This document shows positions 1 through 4,810 of a stretch of 7,552 nt of DNA, in pieces (the first letter of the stretch is position 1; every line of letters starts with the position of its first letter). The notes under the pieces are model-generated. The model worked only from the letters and a program-made list of their open reading frames with translations. It searched no databases and was not told the origin of the DNA. The stretch spans positions 1 to 7,552 of the forward strand of contig CAXMRP010000098.1 in NCBI GenBank assembly GCA_964196155.1, in the 5' to 3' direction. Source of the DNA: CAXMRP01 sp964196155 (GTDB lineage: Bacteria > Pseudomonadota > Alphaproteobacteria > Rhizobiales > Afifellaceae). Made by a program: the position numbers and the translations under genes.

Positions 1-676
1 CGATCTGGTCCGGGGCCATCAGACCGGCGGTTCTATCCCGATCTTGCTTCGCCTCCTCATGAACATGCGCGACTGCCAGGTTGAACCACATATGCGCCCG
101 CACGAAATCCTGCGGCACGCCGAGGCCCTTTTCGTACGAGAAGCCAAGGTTGAACTGCGCATCGGCATGGCCCTGCTCGGCGGCCTTGCGATACCACTTC
201 ACCGCCTCGGCATTGTCCTGCCGCACGCCTTGGCCTTTTTTATACATGCCGCCAAGATTGTTCTGCGCTTTGGTATCACCATGTTCGGCGGCCATAAGAT
301 ACCATTTTACTGCCTCGACTTTGTCCTGCGGCACACCTCGGCCGCTTTCGTACATGGCGCCAACGTTGAATTGCGCATCGGCAACGCCCTGCTCGGCGGC
401 TCGTCGCCACCATTTCACCGCCTCGGCATCGTCCTGCGGCACGCCCAGGCCGAGAAGATAGATCCGGCCAAGGTTAGATTGAGCCGCGGCATCGCCTTGC
501 TCGGCGGCCTTGCGGTTCCGCGTCACAGCTTCGTCAGGGCCTTGCGGCACGTCTCGGCCGTATTCATTCGTTTGGTCCAAATTGAACTGCGCCCTGGCGT
601 GGACCTGTTCGGCGCCCTGAGCTCCGGTGACTACCAGAGCGGCGACTGAGCCGAAGAAAAGATTCTTGAGTTTCAT
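1..676 (-). CDS. Sel1-repeat (SLR) exported protein, C-terminus cut by window edge
   Basis: Reading from ATG at 676 gives 225 codons with no stop before the window edge. The start MKLKNLFFGSVAALVVTGAQG looks like a Sec signal peptide (Lys at 2 and 4, then a hydrophobic stretch to about residue 20), so the protein is probably periplasmic. Residues 27-206 are five consecutive 36-residue Sel1-like repeats with the usual signature AQxNLGxMYxxGxGVPQDxxEAVKWYxxAAEQG. Such alpha-alpha repeats act as protein-binding scaffolds, and members near envelope genes often have signalling or envelope roles; the partner here is unknown. The tail after repeat five (EEAKQDRDRTAGLMAPDQI) resembles the common capping helix of these proteins, so few residues are probably missing. 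The first repeat is degenerate: Gly, Met-Tyr and Lys-Trp-Tyr positions are replaced. Upstream of the start is a run of six G eight bases before ATG, the only ribosome-site-like signal. Family call is firm; function is not. Confidence 0.88.
   Translation of the reverse strand, partial: MKLKNLFFGSVAALVVTGAQGAEQVHARAQFNLDQTNEYGRDVPQGPDEAVTRNRKAAEQGDAAAQSNLGRIYLLGLGVPQDDAEAVKWWRRAAEQGVADAQFNVGAMYESGRGVPQDKVEAVKWYLMAAEHGDTKAQNNLGGMYKKGQGVRQDNAEAVKWYRKAAEQGHADAQFNLGFSYEKGLGVPQDFVRAHMWFNLAVAHVHEEAKQDRDRTAGLMAPDQI
59..598 (-). repeat. five tandem 108-bp Sel1 coding repeats
   Basis: Five in-frame units of 108 bp (36 codons) encode residues 27-206 of the Sel1 protein. The codons for GVPQD, EAVKW and AAEQG recur nearly unchanged at the DNA level, so the repeats are visible in the raw sequence. 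Unit 1 (about 491-598) has diverged most and unit 5 (about 59-166) ends in the capping sequence. Such arrays can expand or contract by recombination. Confidence 0.85.
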
Positions 677-957
677 TGTCTTAGCCCCCCAAAAAAAGCG
701 CTCAATTGTGCGATTCGCCCCCATTCACCCTAGCGAAATGACAGATTTTTTTGGAGCCGATCAGAACAACCCTGAGCGTATTTCAGGCCAATGTTGCACA
801 ATTGCCCCGGTTGAATTTCCATCACCGTGGGCGCTGCCAATGTCGCCTGTTGGCACGGAAGCGAATTCCATCACGGTTAAGTATGACGGTGGATTTGAGC
901 TGCCAGGCGGACATCTTCCGAAAAGGGCTTGGCCCGTTCGCTTTTATGCGTACACGC
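677..957. other. intergenic region between the Sel1 gene and the D,D-peptidase gene
   Basis: These 281 bases lie upstream of the Sel1 gene and downstream of the peptidase gene, both on the minus strand, so the Sel1 promoter should be here. I see no convincing -35/-10 pair. Visible structure: a C6A7 homopolymer junction at 685-697, a 5-bp hairpin with arms 771-775 and 783-787, and a 9-bp inverted repeat CAATTGTGC (703-711) and GCACAATTG (796-804) enclosing 84 bases. Plus-strand reading frames crossing it run into both genes in antisense and look like shadows. Confidence 0.5.
921..935 (-). terminator. weak candidate intrinsic terminator after the D,D-peptidase gene
   Basis: On the minus strand, about 22 bases past the peptidase stop, GGGC-CAA-GCCC is followed by TTTT. 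The stem is only 4 bp and the T run only 4, so this is a marginal terminator. It is listed because its position and orientation are right and nothing better is visible. Confidence 0.25.
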
Positions 958-2328
958 CTAGTTCGGTCGCGGGCGCGGCAGGGGTACCGAAGGCCCGGCA
1001 ATCGCCGAGGCGGCGCTGGCCGCATCGCCTGCAATCAGCGAACCGGAAACCGCCGCGCCGGATTTGATCGGCGCAAACGCCGCCGCCAATTTTGGCGCCA
1101 CCGTACCCGGCGTCAGGGTCTTGTTTGCACTTGCGATCAGCTCGCTCCGGGTCTGTTCCGCGCTGGCAACCATCACATCGGCGGATTTCATGACCGGCCG
1201 AACCCGGGGCAGGGGCGGGATCCAGGCCAGCCCGGTTGCGCCGCCGGTAAAGACCCGGGCGATCGGCAGGTTCCGCACCCGGCCCATTTTCGATTTTTTC
1301 AGCTTGCCGCCCCGCTGGACCATCAATTGCCCCGACGCCTGCTTCCGATAGCGTGGGCGCGGCCCTTCCGCTGCCCGCTGGGCCTTGGTTTTGCGCGCAC
1401 AAATATGCGGCCGCATATTATAGGGTGTGGTGTAGCGGGCGCCTGATTTCACCGTGTCCACCGTCTTGCCGGCAACGCCGGCAAGCAGGCCCCGCTGGAA
1501 TCCCTTGTTCAACAGTCCCGCCGCCGCCTCGCCACGATCGACGCTGTTTCGGGCACCAAACACCACCGCGATCAGTTCCCGGTTGCCGCGCTTGGCACTG
1601 GCCACCAGATTATAGCCCGACGCGCAGATATAGCCGGTCTTCATGCCGGTCGCACCGCGATAATAATTGACCAGCGTATTGTAGTTGGTCAGCGTTTTCT
1701 TGCCGATGCGGATGGCCGAGATCTTGAAGTAATCGCCATATTGCGGAAATTCCAGTTTCAGCGCCCGCGCCAGCACCGCCATATCCCGCACTGTCGTCAC
1801 CTGTCGCTTGTCGGGCAGGCCATGGGGATTGACGAACCGGGTGCGGGTCATGCCGAGCCGCGCCGCTTCGGCATTCATGCGCGCAATGAACAATGGCTCG
1901 CTGCCGGCCACCGCCTCGCCCAGCGCCATGGCGATGTCATTGGCCGACTTCACCATGATCATCTTCAGGGCGTTGTCGACGGTCAGCACGGTGCCGACCT
2001 TGAAGCCCATCTTGCTCGGTGGCTGGTTCAACGCGTTTCGGGTAATCTTGACGCCCGACTTCAGATTGAGTTCGCCGGCCTTGATCGCCCGGAACGTGAC
2101 CATCGCCGTCATCAGCTTGGTCGTCGACGCCGGATGCCAGGACCGCAGCGCATCCTTTTCGGCCAATACCTTGCCCGAGGCGACATCAACCAGGATGTGC
2201 GGACCGGCCGGCGGACCCTTGGCAAAACCGGTTCCGGTTCCCGTCGCCGGCAAAAGCACCAGCCCAAGGGTCATCGCAACGGCCAGCCGAAGCACAAGGG
2301 GACGGAAAAGGGCCGCGAACAACACCAT
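958..2328 (-). CDS. D-alanyl-D-alanine carboxypeptidase, peptidase S11 (DacF/PBP5-like)
   Basis: This is a penicillin-binding protein that removes the terminal D-Ala from peptidoglycan pentapeptides in the periplasm. All three active-site motifs are present and in order. Counting from a GTG at 2388, they are STTK (Ser88 nucleophile, Lys91), SAN (148-150) and KTG (250-252, in ATGMKTGYICASGYNLVASA). A hydrophobic N-terminus followed by ATGTGTGFAKG is a signal peptide. After the catalytic domain (to about residue 312) comes a basic Lys/Arg-rich stretch and an Ala-rich tail ending PSVPLPRPRPN. I see no recognisable PBP5 C-terminal beta domain or amphipathic membrane anchor, which fits the DacF-like proteins of alphaproteobacteria better than E. 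coli DacA. Start: I chose ATG 2328 (457 aa). GTG 2388 (476 aa) lies inside a perfect inverted repeat, and neither start has a good ribosome site. It lies downstream of minE on the same strand. Symbol left blank because dacA, dacC and dacF cannot be told apart here. Confidence 0.9.
   Translation of the reverse strand: MVLFAALFRPLVLRLAVAMTLGLVLLPATGTGTGFAKGPPAGPHILVDVASGKVLAEKDALRSWHPASTTKLMTAMVTFRAIKAGELNLKSGVKITRNALNQPPSKMGFKVGTVLTVDNALKMIMVKSANDIAMALGEAVAGSEPLFIARMNAEAARLGMTRTRFVNPHGLPDKRQVTTVRDMAVLARALKLEFPQYGDYFKISAIRIGKKTLTNYNTLVNYYRGATGMKTGYICASGYNLVASAKRGNRELIAVVFGARNSVDRGEAAAGLLNKGFQRGLLAGVAGKTVDTVKSGARYTTPYNMRPHICARKTKAQRAAEGPRPRYRKQASGQLMVQRGGKLKKSKMGRVRNLPIARVFTGGATGLAWIPPLPRVRPVMKSADVMVASAEQTRSELIASANKTLTPGTVAPKLAAAFAPIKSGAAVSGSLIAGDAASAASAIAGPSVPLPRPRPN
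1402..1419. repeat. 18-bp perfect palindrome inside the D,D-peptidase gene
   Basis: AATATGCGGCCGCATATT reads identically on both strands and contains a NotI site. It encodes the NMRPHI segment, just after the catalytic domain where the low-complexity tail begins. It may be chance or coding constraint. Confidence 0.6.
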
Positions 2329-2332
2329 GGCA

Positions 2333-2395
2333 ATGACATCTAGTGCAAACCGCGCCCGGTTGCACTGTCCCGTGGAAATTATTTCCACCTGTCAT
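2333..2395 (-). promoter_or_regulatory. nested inverted repeats, possible three-way-junction leader or operators of the D,D-peptidase gene
   Basis: Three inverted repeats fit inside one another. The outer arms are ATGACA (2333-2338) and TGTCAT (2390-2395). Inside are a perfect 17-base palindrome GTGGAAATTATTTCCAC (2372-2388) and an imperfect one from GTGCAA (2343-2348) to TTGCAC (2360-2365). In minus-strand RNA the latter gives nine pairs with a single bulged U and a GGCG loop. Together they would make a closed three-way junction ending four bases before ATG 2328. The same sequence could instead be DNA operators for dimeric regulators. I recognise no known riboswitch or regulator site. The symmetry is plainly visible; a regulatory role is inference. 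Confidence 0.35.
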
Positions 2396-2432
2396 CTATC
2401 GGCAACGCCGGCTTGTGGTGCCCGCTAATGCC

Positions 2433-2521
2433 GAACCCGGGCCAAACCCGGGCCAGACCCAGGTCGAACCCCGGCCCAAATCCAGGTCGAACTCAGGTTA
2501 AACCCAGGTCAGTCTCAGGCC
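2433..2521. repeat. eight degenerate 11-bp direct repeats between minE and the D,D-peptidase gene
   Basis: Eight units follow without gaps, plus-strand consensus RAACCCAGGTC. They are GAACCCGGGCC, AAACCCGGGCC, AGACCCAGGTC, GAACCCCGGCC, CAAATCCAGGTC (12 bases), GAACTCAGGTT, AAACCCAGGTC and AGTCTCAGGCC. The first two are nearly identical, while the others vary mainly at the CCC/CTC and GGGCC/AGGTC positions. The array fills most of the gap between the minE stop and the inverted repeats upstream of the peptidase gene. No reading frame through it looks like a gene. Its period is close to one turn of the helix. Confidence 0.75.
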
Positions 2522-2527
2522 CGCCGC

Positions 2528-2788
2528 TCAAGCGGCTTTGGTTACAACCACCGGTGCTGGAATTTCGATATCGACCGTCAATGTCGAAATCGTGTCGCCC
2601 CGATCGGTACTGACCTTCACCTTGTCCGGCGCAACGGTCACATGCCGGCCGATAACGCACAGTATTTCCTGGCGCAGCACCGCGACCAGATCGGACTGGC
2701 CGATCACCGCCCGCTCGTGGGCCAGCATCACCTTCAGCCGCTCCCGCGCCACCGGCGCCGTACCGCGCCGTTTGAATTTGAAGAACAT
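2528..2788 (-). CDS. minE: MinE, cell division topological specificity factor
   Basis: MinE stimulates the ATPase of membrane-bound MinD and drives the Min oscillation, relieving MinC inhibition at midcell. The 86 residues match the family's usual 80-95. The N-terminus MFFKFKRR is the short amphipathic membrane-targeting segment, residues 13-30 (VARERLKVMLAHERAVIG) are the MinD-interacting stretch, and the C-terminal half, ending in TVDIEIPAPV, is the dimerisation domain. It starts 62 bases after the minD stop in the minC-minD-minE order, with a modest purine-rich site (AGGGTAGG) directly before the ATG. The stop codon lies inside a 6-bp GC hairpin (2523-2536) with no T run on the minus strand, so termination there is uncertain and transcription could read on into the peptidase gene. 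Confidence 0.97.
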   Translation of the reverse strand: MFFKFKRRGTAPVARERLKVMLAHERAVIGQSDLVAVLRQEILCVIGRHVTVAPDKVKVSTDRGDTISTLTVDIEIPAPVVVTKAA

Positions 2789-2803
2789 CCTACCCTGCCT
2801 TTC

Positions 2804-2860
2804 TCACGCTGCCGTCAGCAGTGTCACAGCCGCATTTGTGCACCGCATGATCACGCTGCC
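2804..2860. repeat. 10-bp direct repeat TCACGCTGCC at the minD end and before minE
   Basis: TCACGCTGCC occurs at 2804-2813 and again at 2851-2860, where its minus-strand reading GGCAGCGTGA carries the last codons and stop of minD. The flanking CTGCCTTTCT is also found twice (2795-2804 and 2856-2865). This looks like a small duplication of the minD terminus in the minD-minE spacer. No function is evident. Confidence 0.5.
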
Positions 2861-3666
2861 TTTCTGGCAAAAAGCCGGCCAAACAATGTCCGCCGGTCGC
2901 CGGGTATCGTCATCGGCACCGGTTTGCCGCACAGCCGCTGCGCCGCATCGCGATAGGCCGCGGACGGCGCACCCTCTGGCGCGGCAAGGGTCACCGGCAT
3001 GCCGACATTGGAGGCCTTCAGCACATCGCCGCTTTCAGGAATGATGCCGAGCAGCGGCACCGACAGGATGTCGAGGATATCGTCGATCGCCAGCATTTCG
3101 CTGCGCGCCGCCCGTGCCGGGTCATAGCGGGCAACCAGCACATGCTTGTCCACCGCCTCGCCCTTTTCCGCCCGCACCGTCTTGGCGTCGAGCATGCCGA
3201 TGATGCGATCAGAATCGCGCACCGACGACACTTCCGGATTGGTCACGATCACCGCGCTGTCGGCGTGGCGCATCGCCAGTATGGCACCCCGCTCGATCCC
3301 CGCCGGACTGTCGCAGATCACCCAGTCGAACTGTTCCTTCAGTTCCTTGATGACCTTTTCGACCCCCTTTTCGGTCAGCGCATCCTTGTCGCGGGTTTGC
3401 GAGGCGGGCAGCAGCGACAGGCCCTCCAGCCGCTTGTCCTTGATCAGCGCCTGCGCCAGCTTGGCATGGCCCTGCACCACATTGATCAGGTCGAACACCA
3501 CCCGGCGTTCCGCCCCCATGATCAGATCGAGATTGCGCAGGCCCACGTCGAAATCGACAACCACGACCTTTTTGCCGGCCTGCGCCAGCGCCGCGCCCAG
3601 CGCCGCCGTTGTCGTTGTCTTGCCAACGCCGCCTTTACCCGATGTCACCACCAGTACTTCTGACAT
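2851..3666 (-). CDS. minD: MinD, septum-site-determining ATPase
   Basis: MinD is a ParA/MinD-family ATPase that dimerises on ATP, binds the inner membrane, recruits MinC and is released by MinE. The deviant Walker A motif is at residues 10-17 (GKGGVGKT, signature Lys11 and Lys16), followed by the DFDVGLRNLDLIMG switch region (38-51) and the Walker B-like VICDSPAGIE (116-125). The C-terminus RRTLFGRLFARKAA (258-271) is the amphipathic membrane-targeting helix. The length of 271 aa is normal for the family. The start is well supported: AAAGGAGG sits 5 bases before ATG. It lies 48 bases after the minC stop. Nothing is missing from the active site. Confidence 0.98.
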   Translation of the reverse strand: MSEVLVVTSGKGGVGKTTTTAALGAALAQAGKKVVVVDFDVGLRNLDLIMGAERRVVFDLINVVQGHAKLAQALIKDKRLEGLSLLPASQTRDKDALTEKGVEKVIKELKEQFDWVICDSPAGIERGAILAMRHADSAVIVTNPEVSSVRDSDRIIGMLDAKTVRAEKGEAVDKHVLVARYDPARAARSEMLAIDDILDILSVPLLGIIPESGDVLKASNVGMPVTLAAPEGAPSAAYRDAAQRLCGKPVPMTIPGDRRTLFGRLFARKAA

Positions 3667-3671
3667 GATTT

Positions 3672-3679
3672 CCTCCTTT
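3672..3679 (-). promoter_or_regulatory. strong ribosome binding site of minD
   Basis: AAAGGAGG on the minus strand ends 5 bases before the minD ATG. It is the best Shine-Dalgarno match of any gene here and is much stronger than those of minC and minE. It suggests MinD is made in excess over its partners. Confidence 0.85.
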
Positions 3680-3714
3680 GAACGCTTATTGATTGTTGGA
3701 ATTTCCGGTCGAAT

Positions 3715-4479
3715 TTACAGTCCGGCCACCACCATGGTCTGGCCATCGAGATAGGCCTGCGCCGGCTGGCCACGGATTTCGGGCCGCACATCGTCGGCGG
3801 TCTGGTAGAGCCCGTTGATGGCGATCAGTTCGCTGTCGAATCGGCCGCAGAAAATCCGCGCCGAAACGTCACCGGTCGAGCCGGCAATCGCCCGCCCGTT
3901 CAGTGCGCCATAGACGTGGATTGAGCCGCCGGCGATCACCTCGGCGCCCGAGGCGATTGAGCCGACTACCGTGACATCACCGTCAGGAAAGATGATCGAC
4001 TGCCCCGACCGCACCGGCTTGTTGAGCAACAGCGTTGCCGGCGCTTTGGCCTGCGGCACCGCGCTTTCATCGGGCACCGGACGATTTGATGCGGGCCGCC
4101 GCCGGACGGGTTCTTCGGTCATGGATGGATGTTCGGGGAAATCCACCACGGTACCCGAACCGCCACTTGGCTTGTGACTGGAAGGCAGCGGCCCAAGGCT
4201 GGGCCCGAGCCACCCCGGATCGACCCCCTCGACACCGATAATACGGATCGACCGGGCCTGTAGCTGGCCGAGCAGGCCAGCCACGTCGGGTTTGGTTAGA
4301 GAAAGACCATTGAGGTCAAGAACCACCGGGCGGCCGGCAAAAAAGCCTTTTGATCGGCCCATCCAGTGGTCGAGATCGCAAAGCCAGGTGGCAAGGGGAA
4401 ACTCAGGCGCCAGAATGAACGCCAGGAAGGAACGGCCGGCAAGGCGAAAACCGTTGCGGGCCTGTACAGACACAGACAC
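3715..4479 (-). CDS. minC: MinC, septum site-determining inhibitor of FtsZ
   Basis: MinC blocks FtsZ ring assembly where MinD holds it on the membrane. The protein has the two expected domains: an N-terminal FtsZ-inhibiting domain (about 1-98, with VVLDLNGLS and SIRIIGVEG), a Pro/Ser-rich linker (about 99-148), and a C-terminal beta-helix (149-254). The beta-helix carries family motifs RSGQSIIFPDGDVTVVG, GGSIHVYGALNGRAIAG and ARIFCGRFDSELIAING. The start is GTG at 4479, with a weak GTGAG-type site upstream; no ATG exists before residue 40, which would remove half of the first domain. At 254 aa the length is normal. It is the first gene of the min operon, and the CtrA-like box lies about 40-60 bases upstream. 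A GANTC methylation site (4483-4487) sits just before the start codon. Confidence 0.97.
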   Translation of the reverse strand: MSVSVQARNGFRLAGRSFLAFILAPEFPLATWLCDLDHWMGRSKGFFAGRPVVLDLNGLSLTKPDVAGLLGQLQARSIRIIGVEGVDPGWLGPSLGPLPSSHKPSGGSGTVVDFPEHPSMTEEPVRRRPASNRPVPDESAVPQAKAPATLLLNKPVRSGQSIIFPDGDVTVVGSIASGAEVIAGGSIHVYGALNGRAIAGSTGDVSARIFCGRFDSELIAINGLYQTADDVRPEIRGQPAQAYLDGQTMVVAGL

Positions 4480-4521
4480 GTCGACTCACTTTCACCCCAG
4501 CACCGCCAGTTGGGGGGAAAG

Positions 4522-4541
4522 ATGGTTAACGAAGGGTTAAC
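4522..4541. promoter_or_regulatory. CtrA-type binding site upstream of minCDE
   Basis: The plus strand reads TTAA (4526-4529), seven bases, then TTAAC (4537-4541), an exact match to the full CtrA consensus TTAA-N7-TTAAC. Because each half is the palindrome GTTAAC, the minus strand also matches and ends in TTAACCAT. It lies 43-62 bases before the minC start. CtrA has been reported to repress the Min system in Sinorhizobium meliloti, so this placement makes biological sense. Occupancy and sign of regulation cannot be read from sequence. Confidence 0.65.
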
Positions 4542-4559
4542 GTGTTGCTGAAACACGTT
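4539..4559. repeat. perfect 8-bp inverted repeat abutting the CtrA-type box
   Basis: AACGTGTT (4539-4546) and AACACGTT (4552-4559) are exact reverse complements separated by five bases. The left arm shares its first three bases with the CtrA-like box. There is no T run after it on the minus strand, so it is not an ordinary terminator. An operator for a second regulator, or a leader hairpin of minC, is possible. It does not match the parS consensus. Confidence 0.5.
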
Positions 4560-4612
4560 GCGGTAGGCGGAGCGACGCGAAGATCAACTTGAGCAGGTCA
4601 CGGCCGAAGTTG

Positions 4613-4759
4613 TCACAATATCCAACGTAATCTGGGCGATGTCCGCGGCTTGAGCCGGTCTCTGTACTCTTCTGGCGGAGTGTCCGTTCCGTACAAATAG
4701 TAGCTGGTAGCAAGTTCCGGTGTCAGATTTGACCAGTTTCCGATATTGACCATTTGCAT
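4613..4759 (-). CDS. possible small ORF of 48 codons, unknown, perhaps a frameshifted remnant
   Basis: ATG 4759 (or 4753 two codons later) follows a strong GGAGG at 4764-4768, a better ribosome site than most in the window. The frame encodes 48 residues beginning MQMVNIGNWSNLTPELATSY and rich in Tyr, Thr and acidic residues; I recognise no family. It ends at TGA 4613. The +1 frame from about 4650 continues open to TAA at 4537-4539 and reads as plausible protein (DYVGYCDNFGRDLLKLIFASL). A single-base frameshift may therefore have cut a gene of about 75 codons. Base composition is less GC-rich than the neighbouring housekeeping genes. It could be a real small protein, a decaying gene or chance. 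Confidence 0.35.
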   Translation of the reverse strand: MQMVNIGNWSNLTPELATSYYLYGTDTPPEEYRDRLKPRTSPRLRWIL

Positions 4760-4763
4760 TACT

Positions 4764-4768
4764 CCTCC
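4764..4768 (-). promoter_or_regulatory. ribosome-binding-site-like GGAGG before the small ORF
   Basis: GGAGG on the minus strand lies 4 bases before ATG 4759 and 10 before ATG 4753. It is the main reason to take the 48-codon ORF seriously, as it lies between two genes where such a motif is not otherwise needed. Confidence 0.45.
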
Positions 4769-4810
4769 CTGAACACTTTCTCATTTCAACTGTGGTTTCC
4801 GTGTGAAGCT

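Noticed and set aside
703..804. 9-bp inverted repeat CAATTGTGC/GCACAATTG as ends of a small mobile element
   Set aside because: No target-site duplication is visible, and the 84-base interior has no coding or element character; CAATTG is itself palindromic, which inflates the match.
751..1446. Long plus-strand frames opposite the D,D-peptidase tail (also 1741-2428)
   Set aside because: Antisense to a gene with intact S11 motifs; Arg/Pro/Gly/His-rich shadow translation, no ribosome sites.
2413..2613. Plus-strand 66-codon frame with Pro/Arg repeats over the 11-bp array
   Set aside because: The periodicity comes from the DNA repeat, and the frame runs antisense into minE; no ribosome site.
4539..4559. 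parS-like centromere site
   Set aside because: The palindrome arms AACGTGTT/AACACGTT with a five-base centre do not match the 16-bp TGTTNCACGTGNAACA pattern.
4584..4784. Alternative 66-codon minus-strand frame starting at 4784
   Set aside because: It lacks a ribosome site and has poor protein character; the overlapping frame from 4759 has the strong GGAGG.
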